From Streptomyces sp. NBC_01267 (GTDB taxonomy: Bacteria; Actinomycetota; Actinomycetes; Streptomycetales; Streptomycetaceae), in NCBI RefSeq assembly GCF_036241575.1, contig NZ_CP108455.1:7051001-7115000 (forward strand): DNA of 64,000 bases, written 5' to 3'. The notes under the pieces were generated by a model. The model did no database searches. It worked only from the letters and a program-made list of their open reading frames with translations, and was not told the origin of the DNA. Shown here piece after piece: positions 24,415-33,030 of this stretch. The translations under genes and the position numbers were made by a program. The first letter of the stretch is position 1; each line of letters opens with the position of its first letter.

Positions 24415-26046
24415 TCACCGGAAAGGCCCCACGGCGCCCTCCCCGTCCTCCCCGCTCCCGCCGAGCGTGAGCCACCGGGTGATCCCGATCGACTCCAGGA
24501 ACGGCAGGTCGTGACTGGCCACGATCAGTGCCCCCTCGTACGCGTCCAGGGCGGCCGTCAGCTGGCGCACGCTCGCCATGTCCAGATTGTTCGTCGGCTC
24601 GTCCAGCATCAGCAGCTGCGGCGCGGGCTCCGCGAGCAGCAGCGCGGCCAGTGCCGCGCGGAAGCGCTCGCCGCCCGACAGTGTTCCGGCCGGCTGATCG
24701 GCGCGGGCCCCCTTGAACAGGAAGCGGGCGAGCCGCGCCCGGATCAGATTGTTGGTCGCCTCCGGCGCGTTGCGTGCCACGTTCTCCACGACGCTCAGCC
24801 CGTCGTCGAGCACGTCGAGGCGCTGCGGCAGGAACCGCATCGGGACATGTGTCACCGCCTCGCCGGAGACCGGCTCCAGCTGCCCGGCCAGGGTCCGCAG
24901 CAGCGTCGTCTTCCCCGATCCGTTGCGCCCGGTCAGGGCGATCCGCTCCGGGCCGTGCACGGTGAACTCGCCGTCGATCCCGCTCCCGTAAGGCAGCCGG
25001 AGATCACGCAGAGTCAGCACGCCCCGGCCGGGATGCACGACCGTGTGCGGCAGCTCGATCCGGATCTCGTCGTCGTCCCGCACCGCGTCCGCGGCGTCGT
25101 TGAGGCGCTCCTTCGCCTCGTCGAGCTTCTCGGCGTGCATGATGCGGTGCTTGCCCGCGGATTCCTGCGCGGCGCGTTTGCGCGCGCCCATCACGATCTT
25201 GGGCTCACGCTTGCTGTCCCACATCTTCTGCCCGTACCGCTTGCGCCGGGCCAACTTCACCTGGGCCTCGGCCAGTTCGCGCTTCTGCTTCTGCACGTCG
25301 GCCTCGGCGACCCGGACCATGCGCTCGGCGGCCTCCTGTTCCACGGCGAGGGCCTCCTCGTACGCGGACAGGGCTCCGCCGTACCAGTGGACCTCCCCGT
25401 CGCGCAGATCGGCGATCTGGTCGACGCGTTCGAGGAGTTCACGGTCGTGACTGACGACGACCATGAGGCCCGACCAGGCGTCGACCGCCCCGTACAGCCG
25501 TCGGCGGGCGTGCAGATCGAGGTTGTTGGTCGGCTCGTCGAGCAGCAGGACGTCCGGCCTGTTCAGCAGCAGCGCCGCCAGCCTGAGCAGGACGGACTCC
25601 CCGCCCGAGACCTCGCCGACGGTCCGGTCCAGGCCGATGGAGCCGAGCCCGAGCTGGCCGAGTACGGCGTACGCGCGCTCCTCCACGTCCCAGTCGTCGC
25701 CGACCGCCGTGAAGTGCTCCTCGGCCACGTCGCCCGCCTCGATGGCGTGCAGCGCGGCCCGTGTCCCGGCGATGCCCAGGGCCTGGTCCACGCGCAGGGC
25801 GGTGTCGAGCGTCAGATTCTGCGGGAGGTATCCGACCTCGCCGGAGGTGCGTACGGCCCCTCCGGTCGGGGCGAGTTCACCGGCGATCAGTTTCAACAGG
25901 GTTGACTTCCCTGACCCGTTGAGGCCGATGAGGCCGGTACGTCCGGGGCCGACGGCCAGCTGGAATCCGTCCAGGACGGGGGTTCCGTCCGGCCAGGAGA
26001 AGGAGAGGGAGGTGCAGGAGATATGGGTGGTGGGGAGGGTAGACAT
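24415..26046 (-). CDS. ABC-F family ATPase (first of two in window)
   Basis: Cytoplasmic, ribosome-acting ATPase without membrane segments. The 543 residues contain two nucleotide-binding domains: Walker A GLNGSGKST (~42-50) with SGGE signature and LLLDEPTNNLD, and GRNGSGKTT (~365) with SGGERFR and LMLDEPTNNLD, joined by a charged coiled linker (~230-320). ABC-F proteins either rescue stalled ribosomes or protect them from antibiotics; sequence alone cannot decide here. Its ribosome site lies in a hairpin (26049-26091), a pattern seen in inducible resistance ABC-F genes. A 188-nt gap separates it from the desaturase. Confidence 0.9.
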   Translation of the reverse strand: MSTLPTTHISCTSLSFSWPDGTPVLDGFQLAVGPGRTGLIGLNGSGKSTLLKLIAGELAPTGGAVRTSGEVGYLPQNLTLDTALRVDQALGIAGTRAALHAIEAGDVAEEHFTAVGDDWDVEERAYAVLGQLGLGSIGLDRTVGEVSGGESVLLRLAALLLNRPDVLLLDEPTNNLDLHARRRLYGAVDAWSGLMVVVSHDRELLERVDQIADLRDGEVHWYGGALSAYEEALAVEQEAAERMVRVAEADVQKQKRELAEAQVKLARRKRYGQKMWDSKREPKIVMGARKRAAQESAGKHRIMHAEKLDEAKERLNDAADAVRDDDEIRIELPHTVVHPGRGVLTLRDLRLPYGSGIDGEFTVHGPERIALTGRNGSGKTTLLRTLAGQLEPVSGEAVTHVPMRFLPQRLDVLDDGLSVVENVARNAPEATNNLIRARLARFLFKGARADQPAGTLSGGERFRAALAALLLAEPAPQLLMLDEPTNNLDMASVRQLTAALDAYEGALIVASHDLPFLESIGITRWLTLGGSGEDGEGAVGPFR

Positions 26047-26048
26047 GG

Positions 26049-26091
26049 GTCTCCCGGTTGCTGGAAGTAACGGAGGGCAACGGGTGGAGAC
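26049..26091 (-). promoter_or_regulatory. Hairpin masking the ABC-F ribosome-binding site
   Basis: On the minus strand GTCTCC (26086-26091) can pair with GGAGAC (26049-26054), with a second GTTG/CAAC pairing inside, so that the GGGAG ribosome site 3 nt before the ATG is base-paired. This would reduce translation until the structure is opened. No leader peptide ORF is convincing nearby. Confidence 0.4.
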
Positions 26092-26319
26092 ACCGCCGGG
26101 GCATGAAGAAGGCCCTGGTCCGGCAGGACAGCTCGGATACCGAGGTCACACGCGGTGCGCGCAGGTGTGATCACTGCACGTCACGGTGTCTCAAGACCTC
26201 AGTAGAGCAACGTCCTACTCCGATCGACGACAACAGGGCCGTCGCCCACGATACGGCCTGCGCCGGGCCGTCGCCAGCGATTAAACGGCACGTGCCGCCC
26301 GCCGGGGACGAGGCCGCTG

Positions 26320-26736
26320 TCAGCAGGCGTCGCGCAGCAGCTCCGCGACGTCCTGGTCGACGTCGAGATAGCTGTGCTCGCGCCCCGCGGGGACCAGCGC
26401 CTCGGTCTTCTCCAGGAAGCGGCGCAGCTCGGCGGTGTGGACGTGCACCATCGCGATGCCCTCGCGGGCATGGAACTCCAGCACCGTCCGGTCGTAGCCG
26501 TACGGCCTGATCCGTACGTCTCCGAGACCGGCCGGTCCGGACACCCCGGCGGCCAGCAGCTCACGGGCGAAGGCCCAGCAGACCTCGATGCCGGCCAGGG
26601 TGGCCTGCGGAGGGAAGCCCACGCTGACGGCGAAGGGGTCCTCGCGGTCGTAGCGCAGAGTGGTGGGGACGGTCTCCATCCGGGGCGCGGATGTGACCAG
26701 GCGAGCCTGGACGGCTTGTTCGACGACGTACGGCAA
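26320..26736 (-). CDS. SsgA-like sporulation/cell-division protein
   Basis: Member of the SsgA/SALP family, restricted to sporulating actinomycetes, whose members position division septa and autolysins during sporulation. The 138-residue protein shows the family layout: RYDREDPFAVSVGFPP near the start, VCWAFARELLAAGV, then GDVRIRPYG and a C-terminal helix ending DQDVAELLRDAC. The start appears to be TTG 26736, eight bases after GGAGGGAG; the next Met is at residue 20, past the conserved start region. Which SALP (A-G) it is cannot be settled by eye. Confidence 0.85.
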   Translation of the reverse strand: MPYVVEQAVQARLVTSAPRMETVPTTLRYDREDPFAVSVGFPPQATLAGIEVCWAFARELLAAGVSGPAGLGDVRIRPYGYDRTVLEFHAREGIAMVHVHTAELRRFLEKTEALVPAGREHSYLDVDQDVAELLRDAC

Positions 26737-26869
26737 GGTCTCGCTCCCTCCTCGGGGTTCGGCTGACGATGCTCTCGAAGAGTCAGACGTTCGGCGGCGG
26801 CGATCCGTGCACCGGCCGCCGCCGTGACGTCCGTCACCCCGCGTCCGTCACCCCGGGGGAGGGCGTGCG

Positions 26870-28420
26870 TCACCCTCCGGCCGGCCTCCACAGCACCGCG
26901 CTCGGCTCGGCGGGCGACAGGGAGACCTTCCCGCTCCAGTCGGCGAACGACGCCGTCGGCAGGTAGTCGCGGCCGAGGAAGAAGGCACGGGTGACAGCCG
27001 TGACGTCGAGGGTGGCCTCGCTCGCGCCGACCGGGGTGCGGATCGCGGTGATCTCCGCGATGTCGGCGGCCGTGGTGCCGGGCGGGAGTTCGACCGTGGT
27101 GGCGGCCGTACCGTCGCGGTTCACCGAGGACGTCGGTACGGCGTGGTCGGAGCGGTACACCGTGTCGCCGCCGCGCAGCCGGACACCGACGGTGAGGCCG
27201 ACGTCGCCGGTGGCGCCCGCCGGGGCCGCGGTGTGGGCGACCGCGATGTAGAGGTAGTCGCGCTGGTCGCCGACCTCGGGGGTGGACGGGTCGGTGGGCG
27301 ATTCCGTCCTGCCCTCGCGGACCATCTCCTGGGCCATCACCGGGTAGGTCCAGGCGTTGGTGTCCATCAGGTGCTCGCGCGGCTGCCCGGCGGGCAGGTC
27401 CTGCGCCGGGGAGAGCGAGAACCGCATGGGGTCGTCGACGCTGTCGCACATGTTGTTGTTGGAGGTACAGGTCTCCAGCAGCGGGCGGCCCCCGTCGAAC
27501 TCGCCTGCGAACCGCAGCGTTTGATGGTCGGGGGCCTGGTAGACGCCGGTGCCGGGCACCCGGCGGCCGTGCGCGTCGATCTCGGTGCGGTAGACCCACT
27601 CGATGTCGGTGGTACGGCCCCAACGGGCCATCAGGGCGGGGGAGTCGGTGCCGCCGTCCTCGTTGCTCCAGATCACCGAGTACTGGAGCACGCGGTGGCC
27701 GGGCACGGCCGAGGGAAGGAACTCGTGCCACATGACCAGGGGGGTGTCGGTGGTGGCGCTCTGGAACTCCGTGCCGAGCGCGGGAATGTTCCGGCCGTAC
27801 AGGACGGGCGCGTTGCGCAGGACCGTACCGGCGTCGGTGTCCTCGGGGGTGACGGAGACCGCGAGGGAACCCAGCAGCGCGCGCGTGGCACCGGCCGGGG
27901 AGCGGTCGGCCGCGAAGGCGAGACGCAGGGTGTGGTGCCCGGCGCGCAGATGTCCGAGCGTGAAGGAACGGGTGAGGGGCTCGCCCGAGGGGATCACGAC
28001 ATCGGTGGTGTACCGGCCGTCGGTGGACACGGACACCACGGCGGACTCGCTGCCCCTGGTCTGCCAGGAGACCCCGGGCGCCGAGGAGTCCAGGGTCAGG
28101 ACCGCCTCCCCGGTGCGGGCCGTGGAGAACGCGACGCTTCTGGCGGGGCCGCCCCGCCGTACCTGGACGGCCGGTGGCGCGGGGGAGACGCGGCTCGCCG
28201 ACGTGCCGGACCGCGAGTGGGACGCCGGCCGGGACGCCGTGGCTGCCTGGGCCGGAGACATGACGCCCAGGGCCGCAGCGGCCGTCAGCGCCGCGGTGGC
28301 CGCGGCGGTGCTGAGCCGTGCCGTACGCCGTGCCGTGCGCCGCGATTGGTCCACTTTCCCGCAGCCGCCTCCGTATGCGCGCGGTGGCTCGCCCGTGTGC
28401 CCGTCCAAGTGCCTGCTCAT
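26870..28420 (-). CDS. Large secreted protein of unknown function
   Basis: A 516-residue protein with a long basic N terminus and hydrophobic stretch (~35-55) ending SPAQA, a typical signal peptide cleavage. The mature part is rich in Thr, Val and Asp and looks beta-rich, with only two cysteines (ETCTSNNNMCDS) likely forming one disulfide. I see no hydrolase motif. ATG 28420 follows AGAGG; a shorter start inside the signal region is possible. It is divergent from the GH84 gene across 207 nt, so the two could share control. Function unknown. Confidence 0.8.
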   Translation of the reverse strand: MSRHLDGHTGEPPRAYGGGCGKVDQSRRTARRTARLSTAAATAALTAAAALGVMSPAQAATASRPASHSRSGTSASRVSPAPPAVQVRRGGPARSVAFSTARTGEAVLTLDSSAPGVSWQTRGSESAVVSVSTDGRYTTDVVIPSGEPLTRSFTLGHLRAGHHTLRLAFAADRSPAGATRALLGSLAVSVTPEDTDAGTVLRNAPVLYGRNIPALGTEFQSATTDTPLVMWHEFLPSAVPGHRVLQYSVIWSNEDGGTDSPALMARWGRTTDIEWVYRTEIDAHGRRVPGTGVYQAPDHQTLRFAGEFDGGRPLLETCTSNNNMCDSVDDPMRFSLSPAQDLPAGQPREHLMDTNAWTYPVMAQEMVREGRTESPTDPSTPEVGDQRDYLYIAVAHTAAPAGATGDVGLTVGVRLRGGDTVYRSDHAVPTSSVNRDGTAATTVELPPGTTAADIAEITAIRTPVGASEATLDVTAVTRAFFLGRDYLPTASFADWSGKVSLSPAEPSAVLWRPAGG

Positions 28421-28549
28421 CTGTGTCCTGGCCTCTCGCTACGGTTCGGCTTCGATCACATCCGTGCTGTGCTCCGGAGAATGCACTGCGCCACTGAACG
28501 GAAGTATGCGTGCGCATATCTGCTCGGAAAAGCCTTCCTGCACGCATCG

Positions 28550-28583
28550 TTGACACGGAAAGGGTCAAGTGGTCTAGTCCTCC
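28550..28583 (+). promoter_or_regulatory. Promoter with DasR-like box for GH84 gene
   Basis: TTGACA at 28550-28555 and TCTAGT at 28573-28578, 17 nt apart, form a plausible housekeeping promoter. The -10 region overlaps AGTGGTCTAGTCC, which retains the TGGTCTAG core of the DasR-responsive element (remembered consensus ACTGGTCTAGACCAGT; 11 of 16 positions match). DasR is the GntR-family repressor of N-acetylglucosamine genes in Streptomyces. Confidence 0.6.
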
Positions 28584-28627
28584 AGAGCCCCGTTCCGGGG
28601 GCGGTGCCGAACCGTGGAGGATCGTTG

Positions 28628-31357
28628 ATGTTCCGCAAGCAGCCCGACGGACCACACCACAGGCCGCCCAGGCCTCTTCTCAGACCACTGGCTTCCGGGC
28701 TCGCGCTGGCACTCGCAGCAGCCCCGCTCACCGCGGCGGTCGCGGCCGGGACCGCGAGCGCGGCCCCGAAACCGGTCGCCCCCGTCATCACCCCCACCCC
28801 GCAGGCGGAGACCGTCCGCTCCGACAGCGTCCGGATCACCCCGACCGTCGACGTCGTCACCGGCAGCACGACCGACGCCGCCGCGCTCGCCCTGGTGGAG
28901 AAGTCCCTGAAGGCGGCCGGAGCCACCCGGCTGGCCGTCGGCACGAAGAGCAGTGATCCCGGCAGGCTGGCGGTCTACGTCGGTGGCCCCGGCGAGAACG
29001 CGTCCGCCACCAAGGCCCTCGACGCCCTCGGCGTCAAGGGCACGCAGGGGCTCGCCGCCGAGGGCTATGTGCTCGCGGCCGGCCGGGCCCACGGCGACGG
29101 CGCGGGCCGGATCGTGCTCTCCGGCGTCGACGCGACCGGCACGTACTACGCCGCGCAGTCGCTCAGGCAGGTGCTCCCGCAGAGCAGCCACCCCGGCGGG
29201 TCCGTACACGGCCTGAACGTACGGGACTGGCCGTCCACACCCATCCGCGGCACCATCGAGGGTTTCTACGGAACCCCGTGGTCGCAGGCCGCGCGCCTGG
29301 ACCAGCTGGACTTCTACGGCGCGCACAAGATGAACATCTACGTCTACTCGCCGAAGGACGACGCCTACCTCCGGGACAAGTGGCGCGACCCCTACCCGGC
29401 GGACCAACTGGCCCAGATCAAGGCCCTGGTGGACCGGGCCCGCGCCGATCACGTGCAGTTCACCTACGCCCTCTCCCCGGGTCTGAGCGCCTGCTACAGC
29501 TCCGACGCGGACCTCAAGGCGCTGATGGACAAGCTCCAGACCATCTGGGACATCGGCGTGCGGCAGTTCGCCATCCCGCTGGACGACATCAGTTACACCA
29601 ACTGGAACTGTGACGCCGACAAGACCAAGTTCGGCACCGGCGGCGGGGCGGCGGGCGCCGCTCAGGCCTACCTCCTCAACCGGGTCAACGAGCAGTTCAT
29701 CAAGACCCACGAGGGCGCGCAGCCGCTCGAAATGGTGCCGACGGAGTACTACGACGTCACCCCGTCGCCGTACAAGACGGCCATCGCCGAGCAGCTGGAC
29801 AAGGACGTACTGGTCGAGTGGACCGGAGTCGGCGTCGTCGCCCCGACCATGACGGTCGCTCAGGCGCAGTCCGCCAAGAAGGTGTTCGGCCACTCGATCC
29901 TGACCTGGGACAACTACCCGGTCAACGACTACGTCACCAACCGGCTGCTGCTCGGGCCGTTCAGCGGGCGCGAGAAGGGGCTCGCCGACCAGCTCGCGGG
30001 CATCACCGCCAACCCGATGATCCAGCCGTACGCCTCGAAGCTCGCGCTGTCCACGGTCGCCGACTACACGTGGAACGACACCGCGTACGACCCGGACCGG
30101 TCGTACGGGGAAGCGGTCGACGAGATGGCGGGCGGGAAGGCCGACGTGGAGCGCGCGCTGCGGGCGTTCACCGACGTCAACTACAGCTCCTCGCTGAACA
30201 AGCAGCAGGCGCCCGAGCTGTCCGCCGCGATCTCCGGCTACTGGGACGGCAAGGTGTCGGCCCGCACGCTGTCGGCGGCGCTGCGGGAGCTGCAGGACGC
30301 CCCCGCCGTACTGCGGGCGAAGCTGTCCGACAAGGGTTTCCTCACCGACGCCGCGCCGTGGCTGGACTCGGCCGGGGCCTGGGGCACCGCGACGCAGACG
30401 GCGCTGACCATGATCGAGGACGCGAAGGCAGGCCACGGCGCAGCCGCGTGGACCGCCCGGCAGAAGCTGGCCGGGCTGGTCGCCAAGGCCAAGGCGCCGG
30501 TGTACGTCGACATGAACGGCGGGAAGATCCCGGTCGTGGTGGGCGACGGGGTGCTCGACACCTTCGTGACCCGGGCGCTCACCGAGCAGGGGAAGCTGCT
30601 CGGACTGCCGTCGAAGGCGGTGGGCCAGACAAATCTCGGTGTCTACTCCGGGAACGCCGCGGACCGGATGACCGACGGTGACGACTCCACGTACTTCTGG
30701 AGCAGCGAGGCCGCGAACAACGGGGACTGGGTCGGCGTCGACCTCGGCTCCGAGCGGAGCATCAGTGACGTCAGCGTCGCGATGGCGAAGTCCGGCAGCG
30801 ACAGCGACTACATCCACCAGGGTGTTCTGGAGTACTCGTCGGACAACAAGACGTGGCACGAGCTCGGTTCGTTCAAGGACGAGCCGACCGCCACGGCGAA
30901 GGCCCCGGCCGGCACCACGGCCCGCTACGTCCGCGCCCGTTCGACGGCCGACCAGACCAACTGGGTGGTCGTACGGGAGTTCCACGTGGGCGGCGCCGAA
31001 GCACCGGCCGTGACGGGCAACCCGCCCGCGGCGGACGGCAGCACCCTGGCCGGCGCGGCGGACGGGAACGCGGAGAGTGTCTACCGGGCATCGCGCGCCC
31101 CGAAGGCCGGAGAGTCGCTGGACGTGACCCTGCCGCAGGCGCAGCCGGTGCACACCGTGACCGTCCTGGCCCCTGACGGGGTGACGGGCGTCAAGGCGTC
31201 CGTGCAGGTACGGTCGGGCGGAACGTGGCGGACGGTCGGAACGACGGCCGGCGCGTTCACCCAGATCAAGGTGAGTGCCGACGCGGCCGACGCGGTCCGT
31301 CTGCTGTGGGCCGACGGCTCGGCGGCTCCGCAGATCAGCGAAGTGGTCGTGCGATAA
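28628..31357 (+). CDS. Secreted GH84 beta-N-acetylglucosaminidase with CBM32
   Basis: Exported glycosidase removing terminal N-acetylglucosamine by substrate-assisted catalysis. From ATG 28628 (GGAGG site) it has 909 residues: signal peptide to ~45, a GH20b-like N domain (~50-190), the GH84 barrel (~195-480) opening with IRGTIEGFYGTPWS and holding the catalytic Asp319-Asp320 pair in IPLDDIS, a helical domain (~490-620), an F5/8-type C (CBM32) module (~655-780) and a final ~115-residue beta domain. The upstream DasR-like box ties it to aminosugar metabolism. Substrates could be chitin fragments, glycoproteins or mucin-like glycans. A good terminator follows. Confidence 0.92.
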   Translation: MFRKQPDGPHHRPPRPLLRPLASGLALALAAAPLTAAVAAGTASAAPKPVAPVITPTPQAETVRSDSVRITPTVDVVTGSTTDAAALALVEKSLKAAGATRLAVGTKSSDPGRLAVYVGGPGENASATKALDALGVKGTQGLAAEGYVLAAGRAHGDGAGRIVLSGVDATGTYYAAQSLRQVLPQSSHPGGSVHGLNVRDWPSTPIRGTIEGFYGTPWSQAARLDQLDFYGAHKMNIYVYSPKDDAYLRDKWRDPYPADQLAQIKALVDRARADHVQFTYALSPGLSACYSSDADLKALMDKLQTIWDIGVRQFAIPLDDISYTNWNCDADKTKFGTGGGAAGAAQAYLLNRVNEQFIKTHEGAQPLEMVPTEYYDVTPSPYKTAIAEQLDKDVLVEWTGVGVVAPTMTVAQAQSAKKVFGHSILTWDNYPVNDYVTNRLLLGPFSGREKGLADQLAGITANPMIQPYASKLALSTVADYTWNDTAYDPDRSYGEAVDEMAGGKADVERALRAFTDVNYSSSLNKQQAPELSAAISGYWDGKVSARTLSAALRELQDAPAVLRAKLSDKGFLTDAAPWLDSAGAWGTATQTALTMIEDAKAGHGAAAWTARQKLAGLVAKAKAPVYVDMNGGKIPVVVGDGVLDTFVTRALTEQGKLLGLPSKAVGQTNLGVYSGNAADRMTDGDDSTYFWSSEAANNGDWVGVDLGSERSISDVSVAMAKSGSDSDYIHQGVLEYSSDNKTWHELGSFKDEPTATAKAPAGTTARYVRARSTADQTNWVVVREFHVGGAEAPAVTGNPPAADGSTLAGAADGNAESVYRASRAPKAGESLDVTLPQAQPVHTVTVLAPDGVTGVKASVQVRSGGTWRTVGTTAGAFTQIKVSADAADAVRLLWADGSAAPQISEVVVR

Positions 31358-31381
31358 CCGCGGGAACACCGCGTACTGATG

Positions 31382-31412
31382 GGGGCCGGGCGGCCACGAG
31401 CCGCTCGGCCCC
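31382..31412 (+). terminator. Hairpin terminator after GH84 gene
   Basis: A 13-bp stem with one G-U pair (31382-31394 with 31400-31412) and a 5-nt loop, starting 25 nt after the GH84 stop. Confidence 0.8.
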
Positions 31413-31476
31413 TCTCAACTGTCCGGGACCGTGGGGGAGTTGTCCTCGCGGTCCCGAACGGTTCCCGGCCGCTCCG

Positions 31477-31542
31477 TCACGCCGTGCGGGGTGTCACGCG
31501 GTATTGGGTGTCACGCCGTACGGGGTTCACGCCGTCCCGAGT
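31477..31542. repeat. Four imperfect 17-bp tandem repeats
   Basis: Units beginning TCACGC at 31477, 31494, 31511 and 31527 recur with 17, 17 and 16-nt spacing; the first and third agree at 15 of 16 positions (TCACGCCGTRCGGGGT). The array lies between the GH84 terminator and the ROK gene, and its last unit overlaps the ROK stop codon. Confidence 0.75.
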
Positions 31543-32765
31543 TCCGCGTACGCCACCGGATCGGCGAGTACCTCCTGGACGATCTGCGCGGCAGCTCCCC
31601 GGGCCGCGTCACCCGCGACCGACGAGGCGCGCAGCCGGCCACTCCCGTGCGACCAGAGCCCCGACACCACCCGGCCGGTCAGCTCCCGGTCGGCGCCCGG
31701 CGACAGCCACGGCATCAGACCCCGGTAGATACCGCCGAGCACCACCGCGTCCGGATCGAAGAGATTGACCGCGCCGGACAGCACCCGCCCGAGCATCAGT
31801 CCGGCCTCCCCGACGGCCGCCACCGCGCGCTCGTCACCGGAGCGGGCCCGCCGCTCCAGCTCCGCGACCCCGGACACCCCGGTGCTCTCGTCGATACCGG
31901 CGGCCCGCAGCAGCGCGGACTGGCCCGCGTACTGCTCCAGACAGCCTCGTGCGCCGCAACGGCACGCGGGACCCGCCACGTCCGCCACCACATGGCCGAT
32001 CTCACCGGCGAACCCATGGGCGCCGCGCAACAGTTCACCGTCGAGCACCAGGGCGCCGCCGACGCCGATCTCGCCCGTCAGATAGAGGAAGCTGCGGACC
32101 TCGCCGAGACCGCCGAACCACAGCTCGGCCAGCGCGGCCAGATTGGCCTCGTTCTCCGAACTCACCGGCAGGGCCCGGTGGGCGGGGCGCACCGCGGCGA
32201 GCGCCTGCGCGAACAGTTCCTCGGCGGCGACCCCGTTCCAGCCGAGGTTGGGCGCCTGGCGGACGGTCCCCCCGGAAACCAGGCCGGGCAGCGCCAGCTG
32301 TACGCCGACCGGTCCCAGTTCCTGCTCCGCGGCCGACTCCAGCGCGCGGGCGGCGACCCGGGCGGCGCGGACCAGCACATCGGCGGGCGGCGCGCCCCGG
32401 TTGTCGAGGTGCTCGGTCACACGCACCCGGTCGGCGCCCGCCAGATCCACCACACACACCGACACGTAGTCGATGTTGACCTCGACGCCCACCCCCGCGG
32501 CCCCGGTCCTGGCGGGCTTGAGCACCGTGCCGGGGCGTCCCGCCTGCCCGCTGAACGTCTTTCCCGACTCGGCGAGGAACCCGCTCTCCAGCAGCTGTTC
32601 CACCAGCGAGGACACGGCCGCCCGCGTCAGGCCCACCCGTCCGGCGACTCCGGCCCGGGTCGCCTCGCCCTGGTCCCGGACGGCCCGCAGCACGAGGCTG
32701 AGATTGTGCCGCCGCACGGTGTCCTTGTCGGCCTTGGGCCCGAGCGGGGTCAGGTTCTTCTCCAT
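31527..32765 (-). CDS. ROK-family transcriptional regulator
   Basis: A 412-residue repressor-type ROK protein. Winged helix-turn-helix at ~20-80 (TRAGVAGRVGLTRAAVSSLVEQLLESGFL); ROK sugar-kinase-like domain from ~90 with GELLRGAHGFAGEIGHV and the zinc motif CRCGARGCLEQYAG. Such proteins bind sugars or sugar phosphates and control carbohydrate genes. Its closeness to the GH84 gene suggests aminosugar control, but it is convergent with it, and the gap to the divergent fatty-acid operon is 265 nt, so its target is open. No strong ribosome site precedes the ATG. Confidence 0.9.
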   Translation of the reverse strand: MEKNLTPLGPKADKDTVRRHNLSLVLRAVRDQGEATRAGVAGRVGLTRAAVSSLVEQLLESGFLAESGKTFSGQAGRPGTVLKPARTGAAGVGVEVNIDYVSVCVVDLAGADRVRVTEHLDNRGAPPADVLVRAARVAARALESAAEQELGPVGVQLALPGLVSGGTVRQAPNLGWNGVAAEELFAQALAAVRPAHRALPVSSENEANLAALAELWFGGLGEVRSFLYLTGEIGVGGALVLDGELLRGAHGFAGEIGHVVADVAGPACRCGARGCLEQYAGQSALLRAAGIDESTGVSGVAELERRARSGDERAVAAVGEAGLMLGRVLSGAVNLFDPDAVVLGGIYRGLMPWLSPGADRELTGRVVSGLWSHGSGRLRASSVAGDAARGAAAQIVQEVLADPVAYAELGTA

Positions 32766-32985
32766 ATCGCCGCGAGCCTACTTCCCGGCCCCGTTCGCCG
32801 GGGTTCCGCCCGCCGGCCCCGGCGGGCGCCGTCGTGGGTACCGCGCCGTTGCCGGTGGCCGAGGTTAGCGTGGGAACCGCTGATCCGTACGGACCCCGCA
32901 GGCGAGCGCCGACCGGGAGCGGCCGGTGACGGGGTCCGGGTGACCGCTCGGTCCGAAGCCTTGTGCGGAGTGGAACACGTTCTTA

Positions 32986-33016
32986 ACATCATCGATGTCA
33001 CATCAGTTGTGTCACA
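32986..33016. promoter_or_regulatory. Short repeats upstream of the fatty-acid operon
   Basis: ACATC-ATC-GATGT (32986-32998) is an inverted repeat overlapping the first of two TGTCACA direct repeats (32996-33002 and 33010-33016), placed just before the ribosome site of the racemase gene. Placement fits a repressor site, but the arms are short. Confidence 0.3.
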
Positions 33017-33030
33017 GTGCTGGGGGCTTG

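Noticed and set aside
28574..31369. A 931-codon open frame on the minus strand opposite the GH84 gene
   Set aside because: It mirrors a well-supported gene; long antisense frames arise from high GC in codon positions. Its protein is compositionally Arg/Gly/Val-rich without any domain.
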